From positions 2,356,001 through 2,420,000 of the forward strand of contig JAQJZZ010000015.1 of assembly GCA_030077755.1 (NCBI GenBank): a stretch of 64,000 bases of DNA, in the 5' to 3' direction. The notes beneath the pieces were generated by a model. That model did no database searches. It saw only the letters and a list, made by a program, of their open reading frames with translations, and was not told the DNA's origin. This document shows, in pieces, positions 43,882-55,200 of this stretch (its first letter is position 1; each line of letters begins with the position of its first letter). The stretch is from Filosporella fistucella (lineage: Eukaryota > Ascomycota > Leotiomycetes > Helotiales). Position numbers and translations under genes: made by a program.

Positions 43882-46173
43882 ATGTCTTCATCAGTCACCA
43901 GTTCTTCTCTCGCAAGATCAAGAAGTCTGCGAATTGCTCCATCTCATGGTTTGAAACCAGTATCTACGCCAACACCACAACCACCTTCTGGGCCTTCGAA
44001 CATCACATTATTTCTTACTAACTTGCGTCTTCTTGACCTCGACTTACGATCCGATTGGCCTGATATCAGTGCGCTGACATTCTCGACCAAAGAGGCCCAG
44101 CAAAACCAGAAGAAGCGTATTCAATGTGTGGAGTGGGCTTTATATCAACTCTTTACTCTTTGGGACCCAGAAGAGGCAAGAAATGTAGATCTATTCCAAC
44201 CAAACTTCATAACTCTGGTGCTAATAAAGAGACAGAAATTGCAGCCATTCTTCCCTCCCCTCGAACCTCTCCAGTCTCTCAACCTACGCGCTGCCCTATT
44301 TCGATGTCTCGACCAAGCAAAGAAGAATGGTGTGTTGGGGAGGGATACGGTTTTGCGAAAGACAATGCTAGATGAGTGCAAGGGGGAAAGATTGGACGAG
44401 GTGCTGGCCGTTTTTTCCAACGTTGTGCTGAAGAAGGTACTACAGCAAGGGGATTCTCATGAATATCAAGCTCTTGCCAAACAACTGGCATTGGAGAACT
44501 TCTCATATACTGGCGAACGTACATTGCTATCCATGTTGATTGTTGCGCATAAAGCCGCTCTGAGTAGGCATCTTCGGGAGAGGCACGATTGTAAAGAAAG
44601 GTATAGCGACTTTACTGACTTACTCGATCTCAATGAGCGCCGTCTGGCGAGACGTCATGAACAACTGAAACAGGCAATCGAAGAAACCCACAATGTGGAA
44701 GCGATATCCGGAGACGAAGTAAGAAAGATCCAGGAAAAGGTTCAAAGAAATTGGGCAGGAAATCCAGAATGGCTACAGACAATACTGTACGGAGATAGCA
44801 CAGCCCATTCCGATGGAGTGCTTGCAAGGCCGTTTGAAAAGGTCTGGAAGCATGTCGAGGATGGTAGTATTGGTGAAATAGAAGGGAAGCAAAAGGTCGG
44901 CTTGCTTGAACAGCTTGATGCAAGGCTTCAGGACCAAGAGAGAAGGCTGAATAAGTGGCAAGAATTCGAAAAAGTACTTTCGAAAAAGGACCATTTGTCA
45001 CCGGCGAAGAAGAGTTCAACAGCTGCGAGCGTGCCTCGCAAAATTGATCTGGGGTTCAACCAACACCAGACTTTACAGATTGGTCGTGGCAATTCAGAGC
45101 CGCAAACACAAACAAGTGCGATCACTTTAGATGAGTACAGTCGACTGATCGAAAATATGAAATCTGAGCTGGCTGAGGTTGGAACACCCCATGTTGTCTC
45201 CCGTCCACCAGTCAGGCAAAGTGTCATCCCAGACTCCCACTCACCTCTCGGGTCACAGGGTTCTGCTCTCAAAGATGAATCTCCAGGAGGAGACGATGAA
45301 GAGTGGTCCTCTGCCAGCGATACTGATGAACCCGATGCTGCAAGTTATGCAACAAAATCAACGTCTCGTACCCCTCCTTCGGAAGCTCCGAAGGTGTTTC
45401 CACGCGGGCGTACTAAATTGCAGAATTCCCCTCATAAGAAAGAAACTATAATCCGCAGCGTGAGTCCACCTCGACCCGATCATACAATGATGCATCCTCC
45501 CCCAAGGCCTTCCAAGATTCGCACTCCTTCACCCGAACAAATTTCACAGATGCCTCCACCTCCCAAGCCCAAACCTCGGACACCTTCTCCCGAGATCAAT
45601 AGCAGCATAGAGAGGCCCATAAACACGATGCCAATGAAAGATGGTGATTCTGAGTCTGACCTGGCGGATCAAATACTGAGTTCTATATCGGCTGCATCTC
45701 CGTCACCAAAGAAGCCTCGACACACTCTTTCACTTGCAGAGCGCACACGACTATCGATGTCTCGTACCTCGCACTCGCAATACTCTGACCTACACGATGA
45801 GTTTGAGATCGCTGATTTGCCGAGGCTATCTTTGAAATCTCGACCCTCAATAGCGCCTCGTACCCCAAGCGTCGAAGAACCGGACAAACATGCTGATTTG
45901 ATAGAGAGAACAAGGAAAAGCATGGCTGGATTTGAGGCAGCACAAAAGAAGGCCCAATTGGAAAGGCGGAGAAGTGTGAAAGATGCGAAAAAGAAGCAAA
46001 GAGAGTCGAGCTACTTCCCAAAAGTGGAAGAGGAGGTTGTTACACCGGACATCAGTGCGATTGAACTCATGGAGGGTGATCCAGATTACGAAAGCGTCTT
46101 CAAGAGCAGACCAAAGATTAAGACGAGTCCTGCAGTTAGTCCCACTAGGATATGGGAAGGTAACGAGGATTAA
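43882..46173 (+). CDS. HAUS6: HAUS augmin-like complex subunit 6
   Basis: Intronless, 763 residues. The N-terminal ~350 residues fit the HAUS6 N-terminal domain: ITLFLTNLRLLDLDLRSDWP, KKRIQCVEWALYQLFTLWDP, LQPFFPPLEPLQSLNLRAAL, and LDEVLAVFSNVVLKKVL. A coiled-coil-like stretch follows (residues ~250-380, for example LDARLQDQERRLNKWQEF). The C-terminal half is Ser/Pro-rich with many SP and TP sites (RTPSPE, SVSPPRP), consistent with regulation by mitotic kinases, and ends in a Lys/Arg-rich helix (EAAQKKAQLERRRSVKD). Augmin recruits gamma-tubulin to existing spindle microtubules to nucleate branches. Known in animals, plants and some filamentous fungi, absent from yeasts. Confidence 0.8.
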   Translation: MSSSVTSSSLARSRSLRIAPSHGLKPVSTPTPQPPSGPSNITLFLTNLRLLDLDLRSDWPDISALTFSTKEAQQNQKKRIQCVEWALYQLFTLWDPEEARNVDLFQPNFITLVLIKRQKLQPFFPPLEPLQSLNLRAALFRCLDQAKKNGVLGRDTVLRKTMLDECKGERLDEVLAVFSNVVLKKVLQQGDSHEYQALAKQLALENFSYTGERTLLSMLIVAHKAALSRHLRERHDCKERYSDFTDLLDLNERRLARRHEQLKQAIEETHNVEAISGDEVRKIQEKVQRNWAGNPEWLQTILYGDSTAHSDGVLARPFEKVWKHVEDGSIGEIEGKQKVGLLEQLDARLQDQERRLNKWQEFEKVLSKKDHLSPAKKSSTAASVPRKIDLGFNQHQTLQIGRGNSEPQTQTSAITLDEYSRLIENMKSELAEVGTPHVVSRPPVRQSVIPDSHSPLGSQGSALKDESPGGDDEEWSSASDTDEPDAASYATKSTSRTPPSEAPKVFPRGRTKLQNSPHKKETIIRSVSPPRPDHTMMHPPPRPSKIRTPSPEQISQMPPPPKPKPRTPSPEINSSIERPINTMPMKDGDSESDLADQILSSISAASPSPKKPRHTLSLAERTRLSMSRTSHSQYSDLHDEFEIADLPRLSLKSRPSIAPRTPSVEEPDKHADLIERTRKSMAGFEAAQKKAQLERRRSVKDAKKKQRESSYFPKVEEEVVTPDISAIELMEGDPDYESVFKSRPKIKTSPAVSPTRIWEGNED

Positions 46174-46324
46174 GGCTTGAACAAGCCGAGGAACAATAAG
46201 CTGTCCAATTAGTTTGAATGAACAAAAACCTGCCGCTGGTATTCTTCAAGCCATGCTGAAGATTGTCCATGGGTAGATGGTGTCCACAAGTGCTTTCCTC
46301 TCTATCATCTTTTACATAAAGGAG

Positions 46325-47149
46325 CTACAGCTTACTAGGCACCCATTTTGGCTTTCTCTTTTCCACAAAACTCCTCACACCTTCCTTCATATTCTCCCCT
46401 CCATCCATACGTCCATACCACCCATCCTCCAAAAGCCTCGTTCCCTCTTCGGCGCCCACACCCTCCCATCCCATTTTAATTCCTTCCCTCGAAACAATAA
46501 CACTATCCGGACTATTCCTACAAATTACCTCTGCCATCTTTACCGCTTCCTCCACACATTTCCCCTTCTCCACAACCTTATTAACCAAACCCCATTCCCT
46601 AGCCTCTTCAGCACCCAGTCTCCTCCCAGTGAGAGCCATTTCCATCGCCCTCTGTTTTCCCACCGTCCTAACTAATCTTGTCAATGCTCCCGCCAAAGCA
46701 ACAACCCCGATCGTAACCTCCGGCAACGCAAACTCGGCATGCGATTCTGCAACCACCATATCGGCATTGACTACCATTTCACATCCTCCACCAAAACATA
46801 TCCCATTCACAGCACAAATCACTGGTTTCTTCCCGCTTCTTCTGCTGAGGCCTCCGAATCCTGAAGCTGTCATGCGAGGCTCGTGATGTTCGGTTGAATG
46901 GTTTCGCGAATCCCATTCTTTGAGATCTGCTCCGGCGCAAAATGCTCGTCCTGTGCCCGTAAAGACTGCGCAGAGGAGTGAAGGCTCGTTGTCATACCAT
47001 GTAAACAGGGCGTCGAGTTCACGATGGCCGGCCGGGGAGATGCAGTTTAGTGATTTGGGGCGGTTGAGGGTTATGAGAAGGATCGAGGGCTTTGGGAAGG
47101 ATATTATGGAGGAGGTGAGCGGAGGGGGAGGAGTGCTGAATTGAGGCAT
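46325..47149 (-). CDS. Enoyl-CoA hydratase/isomerase, probably peroxisomal
   Basis: Intronless; 274 residues from MPQFSTPPPPLTSS. The frame is open to 47254, and the longer 309-residue version is possible. Crotonase motifs are clear: LNRPKSLNCISPAGHRELDA, AFCAGADLKEW, CAVNGICFGGGCEMVVNADM (oxyanion hole and first catalytic Glu), and FALPEVTIGV (second Glu). The last three residues are SKL, a perfect PTS1 peroxisomal signal. It may act in beta-oxidation or in supplying acyl-CoA to the nearby polyketide synthase, but the first is more usual. It converges with HAUS6. Confidence 0.9.
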   Translation of the reverse strand: MPQFSTPPPPLTSSIISFPKPSILLITLNRPKSLNCISPAGHRELDALFTWYDNEPSLLCAVFTGTGRAFCAGADLKEWDSRNHSTEHHEPRMTASGFGGLSRRSGKKPVICAVNGICFGGGCEMVVNADMVVAESHAEFALPEVTIGVVALAGALTRLVRTVGKQRAMEMALTGRRLGAEEAREWGLVNKVVEKGKCVEEAVKMAEVICRNSPDSVIVSREGIKMGWEGVGAEEGTRLLEDGWYGRMDGGENMKEGVRSFVEKRKPKWVPSKL

Positions 47150-47254
47150 TGTTGTTCTAATTGCTGAAAATTTGAGGAGATGATTGTGGAAGAGGACAGG
47201 GCAGGCAGTGGTGGTGAGGGTATAGTCTTTGAATGCTGGCGATGAGAGGGACAT

Positions 47255-47596
47255 AAATGGTAGGAGAGATAATGTTCAATTGTTCAATTGAGGTTGAAGT
47301 GAGATTAGGTAGGAAGTTGAAGGTTATGGCTAATCGTGGGGTAATACCGAGGTTGGGAGCTGCCGAAGAAACCCCGCACCGACCCCGAAAGCTGGGGAAA
47401 TGCATTGGTAATAACTAAGGTACATGATGGCACATATCTCTATTACTATTCAGTTCTAAATTTGCAATCAGGACTAATGAACTCGACTCAGAATATAACC
47501 AGCAGTGTTTCCGCCCACCAAAACCAAATCATAATGCACTCGCCAGGAACACAAACCCAGCGTCCACAATAACCGATACATCAATATTCTAACAAA
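47255..47596. other. Intergenic region
   Basis: About 340 bp: promoter of the enoyl-CoA hydratase and 3' end of the SDR gene. Nothing else is seen. Confidence 0.4.
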
Positions 47597-48692
47597 TTAA
47601 TCAACAAATACCCTCCCAGCTTCGATCTCCCTAAAAGCTTTCATTGTATGCTCCCATATCTTCTCGGACATCCCATCTGCCCTCAGCTTATCATAACTCT
47701 TCGGCATCTCAAAAGTTTCTCCATTCCAATTTGTCCTGTACGTTCCACCACCCACAACCCCATCTGATGCTGTCGCAACCTCCACTCCGGTCTCTTTCTC
47801 CACGGTTTGCCCTTTCGCAGGAAATCTACTCGAAAAATGGAAAATAACTCTCTCTCCACTCTCCGGCACTGGTACAGTAAAAGGTTTGACAAGTGGAAGC
47901 AATGCTCTTGTAGGCCAGTTGAACCACCACTGTAGATCATTCTCGTAGAATGCTGCTGTGATTACCAAACCTGGAAAATAGTGACTTAGTGATATCTTTC
48001 CAGAATATTGTGCAGCAATCCTTTCGAAGAAGAATGTCGTCATGTAAGCGACGTGGGAGCCCATGTTCATGAAGCCATAGTGCTTGGGGTCGCGAAGAGA
48101 AAGGTCGTCGGCGAAGATCTTTGCGTTCCGGTGTGGACCGAAGACGGAAACGACGTGACCTGGTGTGGGGGAAGATATGAGAAGGGGGAGTAGTTGGGTG
48201 ATGAAACGCATCCGTGAATAGTAGAGAAGCGACATCAATTTATCGAGTCCCTCTTTGGTATCTGTTGCTGATGTTAGATAAGATGCTCAAAAATGGGTAA
48301 TAAAGCCTACCCTCGCGATTGAAAGAAACAACTCCTTGACACATAATCAACAGATCCACCCTTGGGGTCCCATCTTCCTTCCTCTCTGCCTCAATAATCT
48401 GTGCGCAAACTTGATCAACGTCTTTTAATAGAGACAAATCATTCGCTTTCACGAATCGGAAATTGCCTTTTGGACAGACTTTCAAGCAGTCTGCAATTAT
48501 CTTCTGTGCGACGGTTTCTTTTCTTCCTGTAATGTAAAGACGAAGTCCTTGACCAGATGCTCCATGAGAAGCAGCAAGTGCTCGAACAGAAGACTCTCCA
48601 ATTCCTGCTGTTCCTCCTGATACAACGACAACCAGAGGTTTTGACTTGAACAAGGCAGTGTTGCAAGCCCTGACTGTCCCAAGCTTGACCAT
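47597..48692 (-). CDS. Short-chain dehydrogenase/reductase (SDR), cluster-associated
   Basis: Two exons: 48692-48311 and 48261-47597 with a 49-nt intron (GTAGGC...CAACAG), 348 residues. The start MVKLGTVRACN was chosen because that opening is usual for this fungal subgroup; the frame is open to 48782. The NAD(P)-binding motif is VVVVSGGTAGIGESSVRALA and the second motif VDLLIMCQGVVS. The classical YxxxK active site is not present; the corresponding region reads HVAYMTTFFFERIA, with no Lys. The gene lies just downstream of the PKS and on the same strand, so it may modify the polyketide. Without the usual catalytic Lys the chemistry is uncertain. Confidence 0.78.
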
Positions 48693-49224
48693 TGCGAGAG
48701 AGTTGAAAGAGCAAATATGCAAAACTGTTTGATCTTGTGCTAAGAGCTGGGAGTCAGATCGGACTTTTAGTTGGGGAACCAAAGCTTAATATCTGACAAT
48801 AGAAGGAAATGCAGAAAGAGGAGCAGGCTTGGCCATGCTTATATAGTCCTGTCCCTTGTAATAATTATATGACATCGATCTGAGTCAATCTGCGATAACC
48901 CAGATACCTACACACAAATATCACTGTCCCGGATTTTCGATGTTTCCTAGAATCGGAGCTAACCTCAGTTCGTATTTGACCCAAGGCGAGTAACACCCAT
49001 TGGGTGAGTTTGAGAAATGCGTTAGGGGAGGCTTAGCGAATGCGAAGCGAGTCCGAAGACCCACTTCGCTGGTAGTTCAAGGCCAAATAAAAGGGGGCAG
49101 GGTAGCTGGTGGGTTATCTCTCACAATCTCATAGCCATCACTTCTCGAAGTTTAAGTTTCGAAAAGAAGAATGTCAATTGTCAAGGATATCCCGATATTA
49201 AGAATAATTTGCGGCTCTTATCTA
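48693..49224. promoter_or_regulatory. Upstream region of the SDR gene
   Basis: About 530 bp between the PKS stop and the SDR start. It must hold the SDR promoter and the PKS 3' end. TATATAG on the plus strand at 48,840-48,846 could be TATA-like. No other feature recognised. Confidence 0.35.
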
Positions 49225-52200
49225 TCAAGGGAGGGGAACGTCGAATTTGGGAACGAACGCATTCGGCACCCAGCCAGGCAAGCGGGACTCGTTCGAATTC
49301 CGCAAAGGTCCTGAAGCTTCATTGAGAGTAACTTCATCCCCGTTGATTTGCTTCCTCTTGTCGGTTCCTCCATTCTCAATTTCATTCATGTGTTCATTTG
49401 ATCCGATTTCCGAGCTTTCAGCCTCTTCTTTCTCTTTGAAACCAGGAATGAACTTCCGTTTCAGTCCCAAGAGCGCAAGCTTACCGAAGCCTTCGATGGT
49501 ATCAGCTTTGAGTCCCTCAACAACACTAAACTCCGCACCTCCGAAGCTGCGTTTGGACCAGTTCCTCAACTCCATCATGAGTAAAGAGTCGATGCCCAGG
49601 TCGGCTAGCTTTTGCGAGGGATGCATTTCTTCTATGGGTTTCATCATGGCAGTGTATATGCGTGTTCCAATTTCTTTGCTCAAGAAGACAAGAGTTGCTG
49701 GGTCGTCAAGAATAAATGGATTCGCCTTGACAGAGTTGATAAATGCTTTTAAAGAGTCTGTTTCAAGGCCGCCATTGGAGCTGCTGGAAATATCTGCGTT
49801 GTGGTATATCGCCATTCGCAAGTCTCGGGACCACGGAAGATGATTGCTTGGATCCGACAGCTGTTTGTGAGTTCGCACGCCCATAGAGAGTTGGCTCTTC
49901 GATGTGAGTTGTTTGACGGAATGTGGCCCTGAGTGGATGATCGCCCAGTGCATGGATGCCAGCACCTCAACCTCATTGACAAAAAAGCTTCCAGCTGCTC
50001 TGTACTGCTCATAAACTGTAGGGTGATCACCAATATAGCCGATATCGCCGACCAGACCAATATCTACGACAGAGGCTGCAAGATTCTGACTGTGCCGATA
50101 GTGGACGAATGCATCAAGAAATGTATTTGCTGCAGCGTAGTTTGATTGACCAATATGTCCAAAGCATCCACCGATTGAGCTTGCAAGAACGAAGGAATCA
50201 AGATCTTTGGGCATAAAGTTATGCAAGTTCCATGTGCCTTGTACCTTTGCTGGAATGGCAGAATTCCATTCTTCGTAGCTCATCTCGATGAAAGGCATAT
50301 TTGATAATTGCATCGAGAGCTGGAAGATTCCCTTGATGGGTGCCTTTGCGAGGGAGATGGCTCTCTGAACCGTATCAACGTCTGCAATGCTACCAGCAAT
50401 TGCAACCACCGAGCAGTCTTGACATTCGACTTCACGGATAAAATTCTTGTCTCTTATCTGAGACTCCTGCAGATCTTGAGATATAAATGAAGTTGCGTGC
50501 TCCGCTCTCTATCATCCACGTTGAAATTGAACGCCCCACTCCACCTAATCCCCCTACGAGAAGGTACGAAGCATCTGCTTTGAACTTTGGAGCTTTTACT
50601 GTGGGCTCCAAATTGATCTCGGTGTGACTTTGAGGGAGTGTCAAAACAACTTTTCCGATACGTGAACTATTCTGCATCGAGCGAAAAGCATCCTCGATCT
50701 TGTCGGAATTGAAGACTGTGCACGGTGTGATGGGATGGATAAGGCCTTCTTCCAAGAGGTCGAATATCCGGTCAAGGATCCTAAATCTTGTGTGAGCAAA
50801 GGTAAGAGGTATGGCAGACGATCAACTCACTTCTTCGCGACATTGTAAGGGAACTTTGAGATATCTACTCCAATGAATGATCGATTGGCCTCGAAAACAT
50901 CCATCTCCAAACGGCCTCTGCCTATCATATCTCGCTTGCCAATCTCGACCATCCGCCCGAATTCAGCTACACATTTCCATGACGCATGGAGAAGCTCTCC
51001 GGACAAGCTGTTGAGAACCAGGTCAACACCACGACCATTAGTTGCTTCCAATATTGCTGCCAAGAATGAAGCATCTCTGGAATTGAATATATGGTCACGA
51101 GGGATTCCGTATGTTTCAACGAGATGTTGAGCTTTTTCCTCATTTCCAACAGTCGCATATATCTAGTTTGTTACAATCAGCACTGTAGGGCAAGACATAT
51201 TAGTGAAACTTACTTCAGCACCCACCACATTTTGACAGATCTGAATTGCTGCCAGCCCGACCCCACCACAGGCTGAGTGGATGAGTACGGTATCGCCTTT
51301 CTGCAATCTGCCGACATCTAGGAGCGAATGGACAGCAGTTGCAAAGACACATGGAATGGTGGCAGCCTCTTCGAGCGATATTCTTAGAGGTACCTTGGCA
51401 TACCTCCCGTAGGGTACTACCGACTCTGTGGCCATCGTGTCGAAATCAATGTAGAAAACGCGGTCTCCAACGACTACATCAGAAACGTCTGGTCCAACGG
51501 CAGTAATAACCCCACTGCCTTCATGTCCCAGCGCATGCCCCACCGGAAGACCCATTGCTATCAGCACGTCCTATAATATGGTTAGTAATTGCTAGGATCC
51601 AAAAGCGCAGATTTGGTATTCTTACCTTGAAGTTCATGCCAGCAGCCACTGGTCGAACAATGATATCTTTGGAGCCTAGCGGTGGCATTTCAAGTGGCTC
51701 CCATCTCAAAGTCTGAAGTAGCCCTTTCGTCCCGATTTCCAACTTTAACGGAGTCAGTTCGGTAGGAGTAGTAACTAATTCTTCCTCGGCCAAGACAGGA
51801 TGGTATCGTCCAATATGAATAACGCTATCCAAGGCAACGAACTCATACTCGGGATCCAACACATCATCAAGAGCCCGATTTTGAAATTTTGTGAAGACTT
51901 TCGATATATCGGCGCATGCAAACTCGGATGAAGGATCGATCTCAAGAGTAGCGATTGATAGGGATAATTCTTGTCGAAGTGTTCTCGTGAGGCCAATAGT
52001 CATAGCGAAGCCGGGATCAGGTGCTTCTAATTGTGAAGGCTTTGTGACCCACAGCATAGATCTAATCCCAAGATCATTCACAAGGTTCCCGAAGGTCTTG
52101 AAAGCGTGTTGCGATATGTCTTGAAATAATGGGACATCTACTTCGAGAAGAGATATAACGTCCTGATTAGGCGGAAGACTTTGGCCGAATATGCAATGAT

Positions 52201-55200
52201 CAATTTCAAAGCCCTTTTCTTCCAGATGAAAGGCAAGGTCGGAAACAATTCTACACTCGTGGCATGGATCGAATAGTAACGTGATTCGATTGTTATGACT
52301 AGAACTACGCCGTGGCCGTGTGAGGATATTCTGGGTTACGAGAGTTTGGTCTTCTGGATTGTGTGTGCGAAGAAGATCACCGGAATGAAACCCCGCGTTT
52401 TCGAGTTTGGGTTGCCACATATCTAGAGTACAACTCCCATAATGGCAATCCTGAATGAAAAGATGACCATGAGGCGACAAGAGCTTGTAGACATTTTGCA
52501 GCGCCTCATCGGAAGGGTAAATACTGTCTCCATCAACAATGACTAAATCGTAGCATTGTTCCTCAAAATCTTGACTCTTGAGATTCTCCTCAAGGTCTAA
52601 CAGTTTACACCCAAAATTTGAATACTGTTTCGCTAGTTCCTCGATCTCGGCAAAATCCTCTGGCTCTTTATCCGCATAGGTGTAGGACGAATACAACCTT
52701 CCTGTATTGGTGGTTAAAGTCTTCAGCGCCATATCACGATTTCTACCAGACCCGCCAATCTCGAGAATTCGCATGATTGGTCTGAGATGGCCAGCTAGCT
52801 GGAACAGTAATTTCACATCAAGTGTTTTCGGGTCGACAAAGTCAAGATCTGGTAACCACTGAAGTCTCGTACCAGCAATCGTATCTTCGCTGGATTGCAT
52901 ATCCTGAACAGGCATGAATGTACCTCCCTTACAATGAAACACCACTCGGCCTCCAGAAATAGCCGTAGCGTGACCCGAAAGGCTCCCAGTACTAAGTCGG
53001 GTAGCAACCGCTTCAGCTTCCAGATCCAGAGAAACGTCTGATGAATCTATGTAGATATGGTCGATAGCCACAGGGAGACAGAGCTGTGTGACTCGTCGGA
53101 ATACACCTTCACAACTGGCTATCGCAAGTAGCTGTAAGCAGTTGTCGATGACGGCGGGATGGAGTGCATAGATGGAATCCGAAATTGGAGGCTGTGAAAT
53201 CCTTGCCGAAGCGGTGAGATGATTTGGCAAAACGCAAATCCGTTCAAGTCTCTGGAACGATGGACCGTAACTCAGCCCAAACTTCTGGAATGCAACGTAT
53301 GCTTTTGGAACTTGTCGTGGATGATTTTGTATTCCTTGACTTTTGGTTGTATGCTGATCTCCAGGTTTTACTTCGCCGCTGCAGTGCTGTTTCCACGTCC
53401 CTCCCTCAAGTGACATGATCGAAAATTCCCACCAAGATGTGTTGGAGACGGATGTGAGCTTGACAGGTCGAAAGCTGGTGATCAATTCGATGGAACTCGA
53501 GGACAGAACGAGAGCCTCTTTGACGACTATTTGAGAGAATTGGAAGCACTCACATCCTGCGATCTGCTTTAAAGCCTCGGCTGCCATGGCAATAAATCCT
53601 GCGAAGGGAAACACAATGTCGTCGAGGACCTGATGATCTTGTAGCCAAGCGACTTCCTTGTGTCGTAGCACATTGCGCCACTCCGGTTGAAGGGCATTGC
53701 TTTCCAATGTTCGAGATCCTAGAAGTTCATGGTGTTTAAACCTTCGGAATCTCCACTGTTGAGCAACTCGAGTTTCTGACCAATATTCACGATCATGGTT
53801 CCACTGGTATAGCGGTAGGTTTGTGAGTACCTTCCCTGGATTAATCACGCTTTTGAAATCGATTGGAACGTTTTCTGCAAAGAGTCCTCCAACTACTTGG
53901 AGAAAACTAATATGGGAATCAGATCCACGATTGAGAGTAGTGAGATGCGTGTCTTCTCTTCTTCCCAGAGCGGCAAGTATCTGTCGGATTGGGCCCGCAA
54001 GCGCCCCATGAGGGCCAACTTCAAGGAAAAGGTGTCTTTCCAGTCGATCTTTGAGGATGGTCTGAACAGTAGTATTGAACAATACGGGACTCTCCATGTT
54101 GGAGCGCCAGTAGCACGCGTCTAATTGCCCGGCACCAGGCACCGGTCCTCCACTCACCGTCGAGAAAAATGGAACCTGCGGTAATTTGCTTCTGACGATG
54201 TCTTTCAAGACGATTTCGTACTCGCCCCCAACGGACTGCATATGATCTGACAGAATAAGTATGACATCGTTTCTAAGATGGCAAGTATGAAACTTACAGG
54301 AGTGATATGCTACAGACACCTTGAGAGGCCTGGCTAATGCAACTGGCATCTTTTCCTTGATGTTCGCTGCAACCATGTCAAGAGTATCTGCATCACCCGA
54401 CAATGTTACGCTATTGGGACTATTTTCGCATGCAATGACCACTCCCTCAGCCAAAAAGGGTGTGGCCTGATCTTTGCCCAACCCAACAGCCAGCATTCCA
54501 CCCGCTTGAGTGATTTTCTGGCTATATTTGCCACGATAATAGGAAATCAACATTGCCTCCTCTGCCGTGATCGCTCCAGAAGCGTATGCAGCTGCAACCT
54601 CTCCACTTGAATGGCCAACTACAGCGGACGGCTTGACGCCCCAGCGAGCCAAAAGATGGACCAGCGCTATCTGGAGAGCAGTAACGATTGGTTGAGCATA
54701 TTCTGGCTCTGTCAGACGAGATATTGAAGGTGATCTCAGCAGCTCCTCTTTAATGTTCCATGCTGGTGGATCATTTGATGTGGTAAGGATTGCATTGAGA
54801 ATATCAACATCGTTCCGGAACGATGGATAGGCATCAAACAATTCCTTGCCCATGCCAGCCCATTGAGCGCCCTGCCCAGTAAAAACCATAACAATTCGAG
54901 GCACGCCGCCTTTCTTGATTGCTGGGGAGAAACTCAAAGTTTCATTGTTCCAGATCGCAAATGAGCGGTGCGTAAAATGTTCCCGTCGACAGCATAAGGT
55001 GTAGGATACATCGTTGATTAAAGGCTTATTTTCTTGGATGTAACTGGTGTGCTTGTTGATAGCTTGGATCAATGATGGCCCGCTTGACGCTGAGAGAACA
55101 ATGAGAGTCGGAATGCTGTGGTTTGCGCAAACTTGTTGCAGATCTTGCTTGTTTGCATTTGCTTCCTTAGTAAAGTGATATTCTCCACAGCTTACAGCGC

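Noticed and set aside
46629..47144. Plus-strand frames opposite the enoyl-CoA hydratase
   Set aside because: Antisense to a clear crotonase; no features of their own.
49247..49843. 198-codon plus-strand frame opposite the PKS C-terminus
   Set aside because: Antisense to the KR-ACP exon, no recognisable features.
50432..50500. Hidden intron in place of the PKS frameshift
   Set aside because: The GT/AG pairs tried either gave the wrong phase or were too short, and the KR sequence is continuous across the point.
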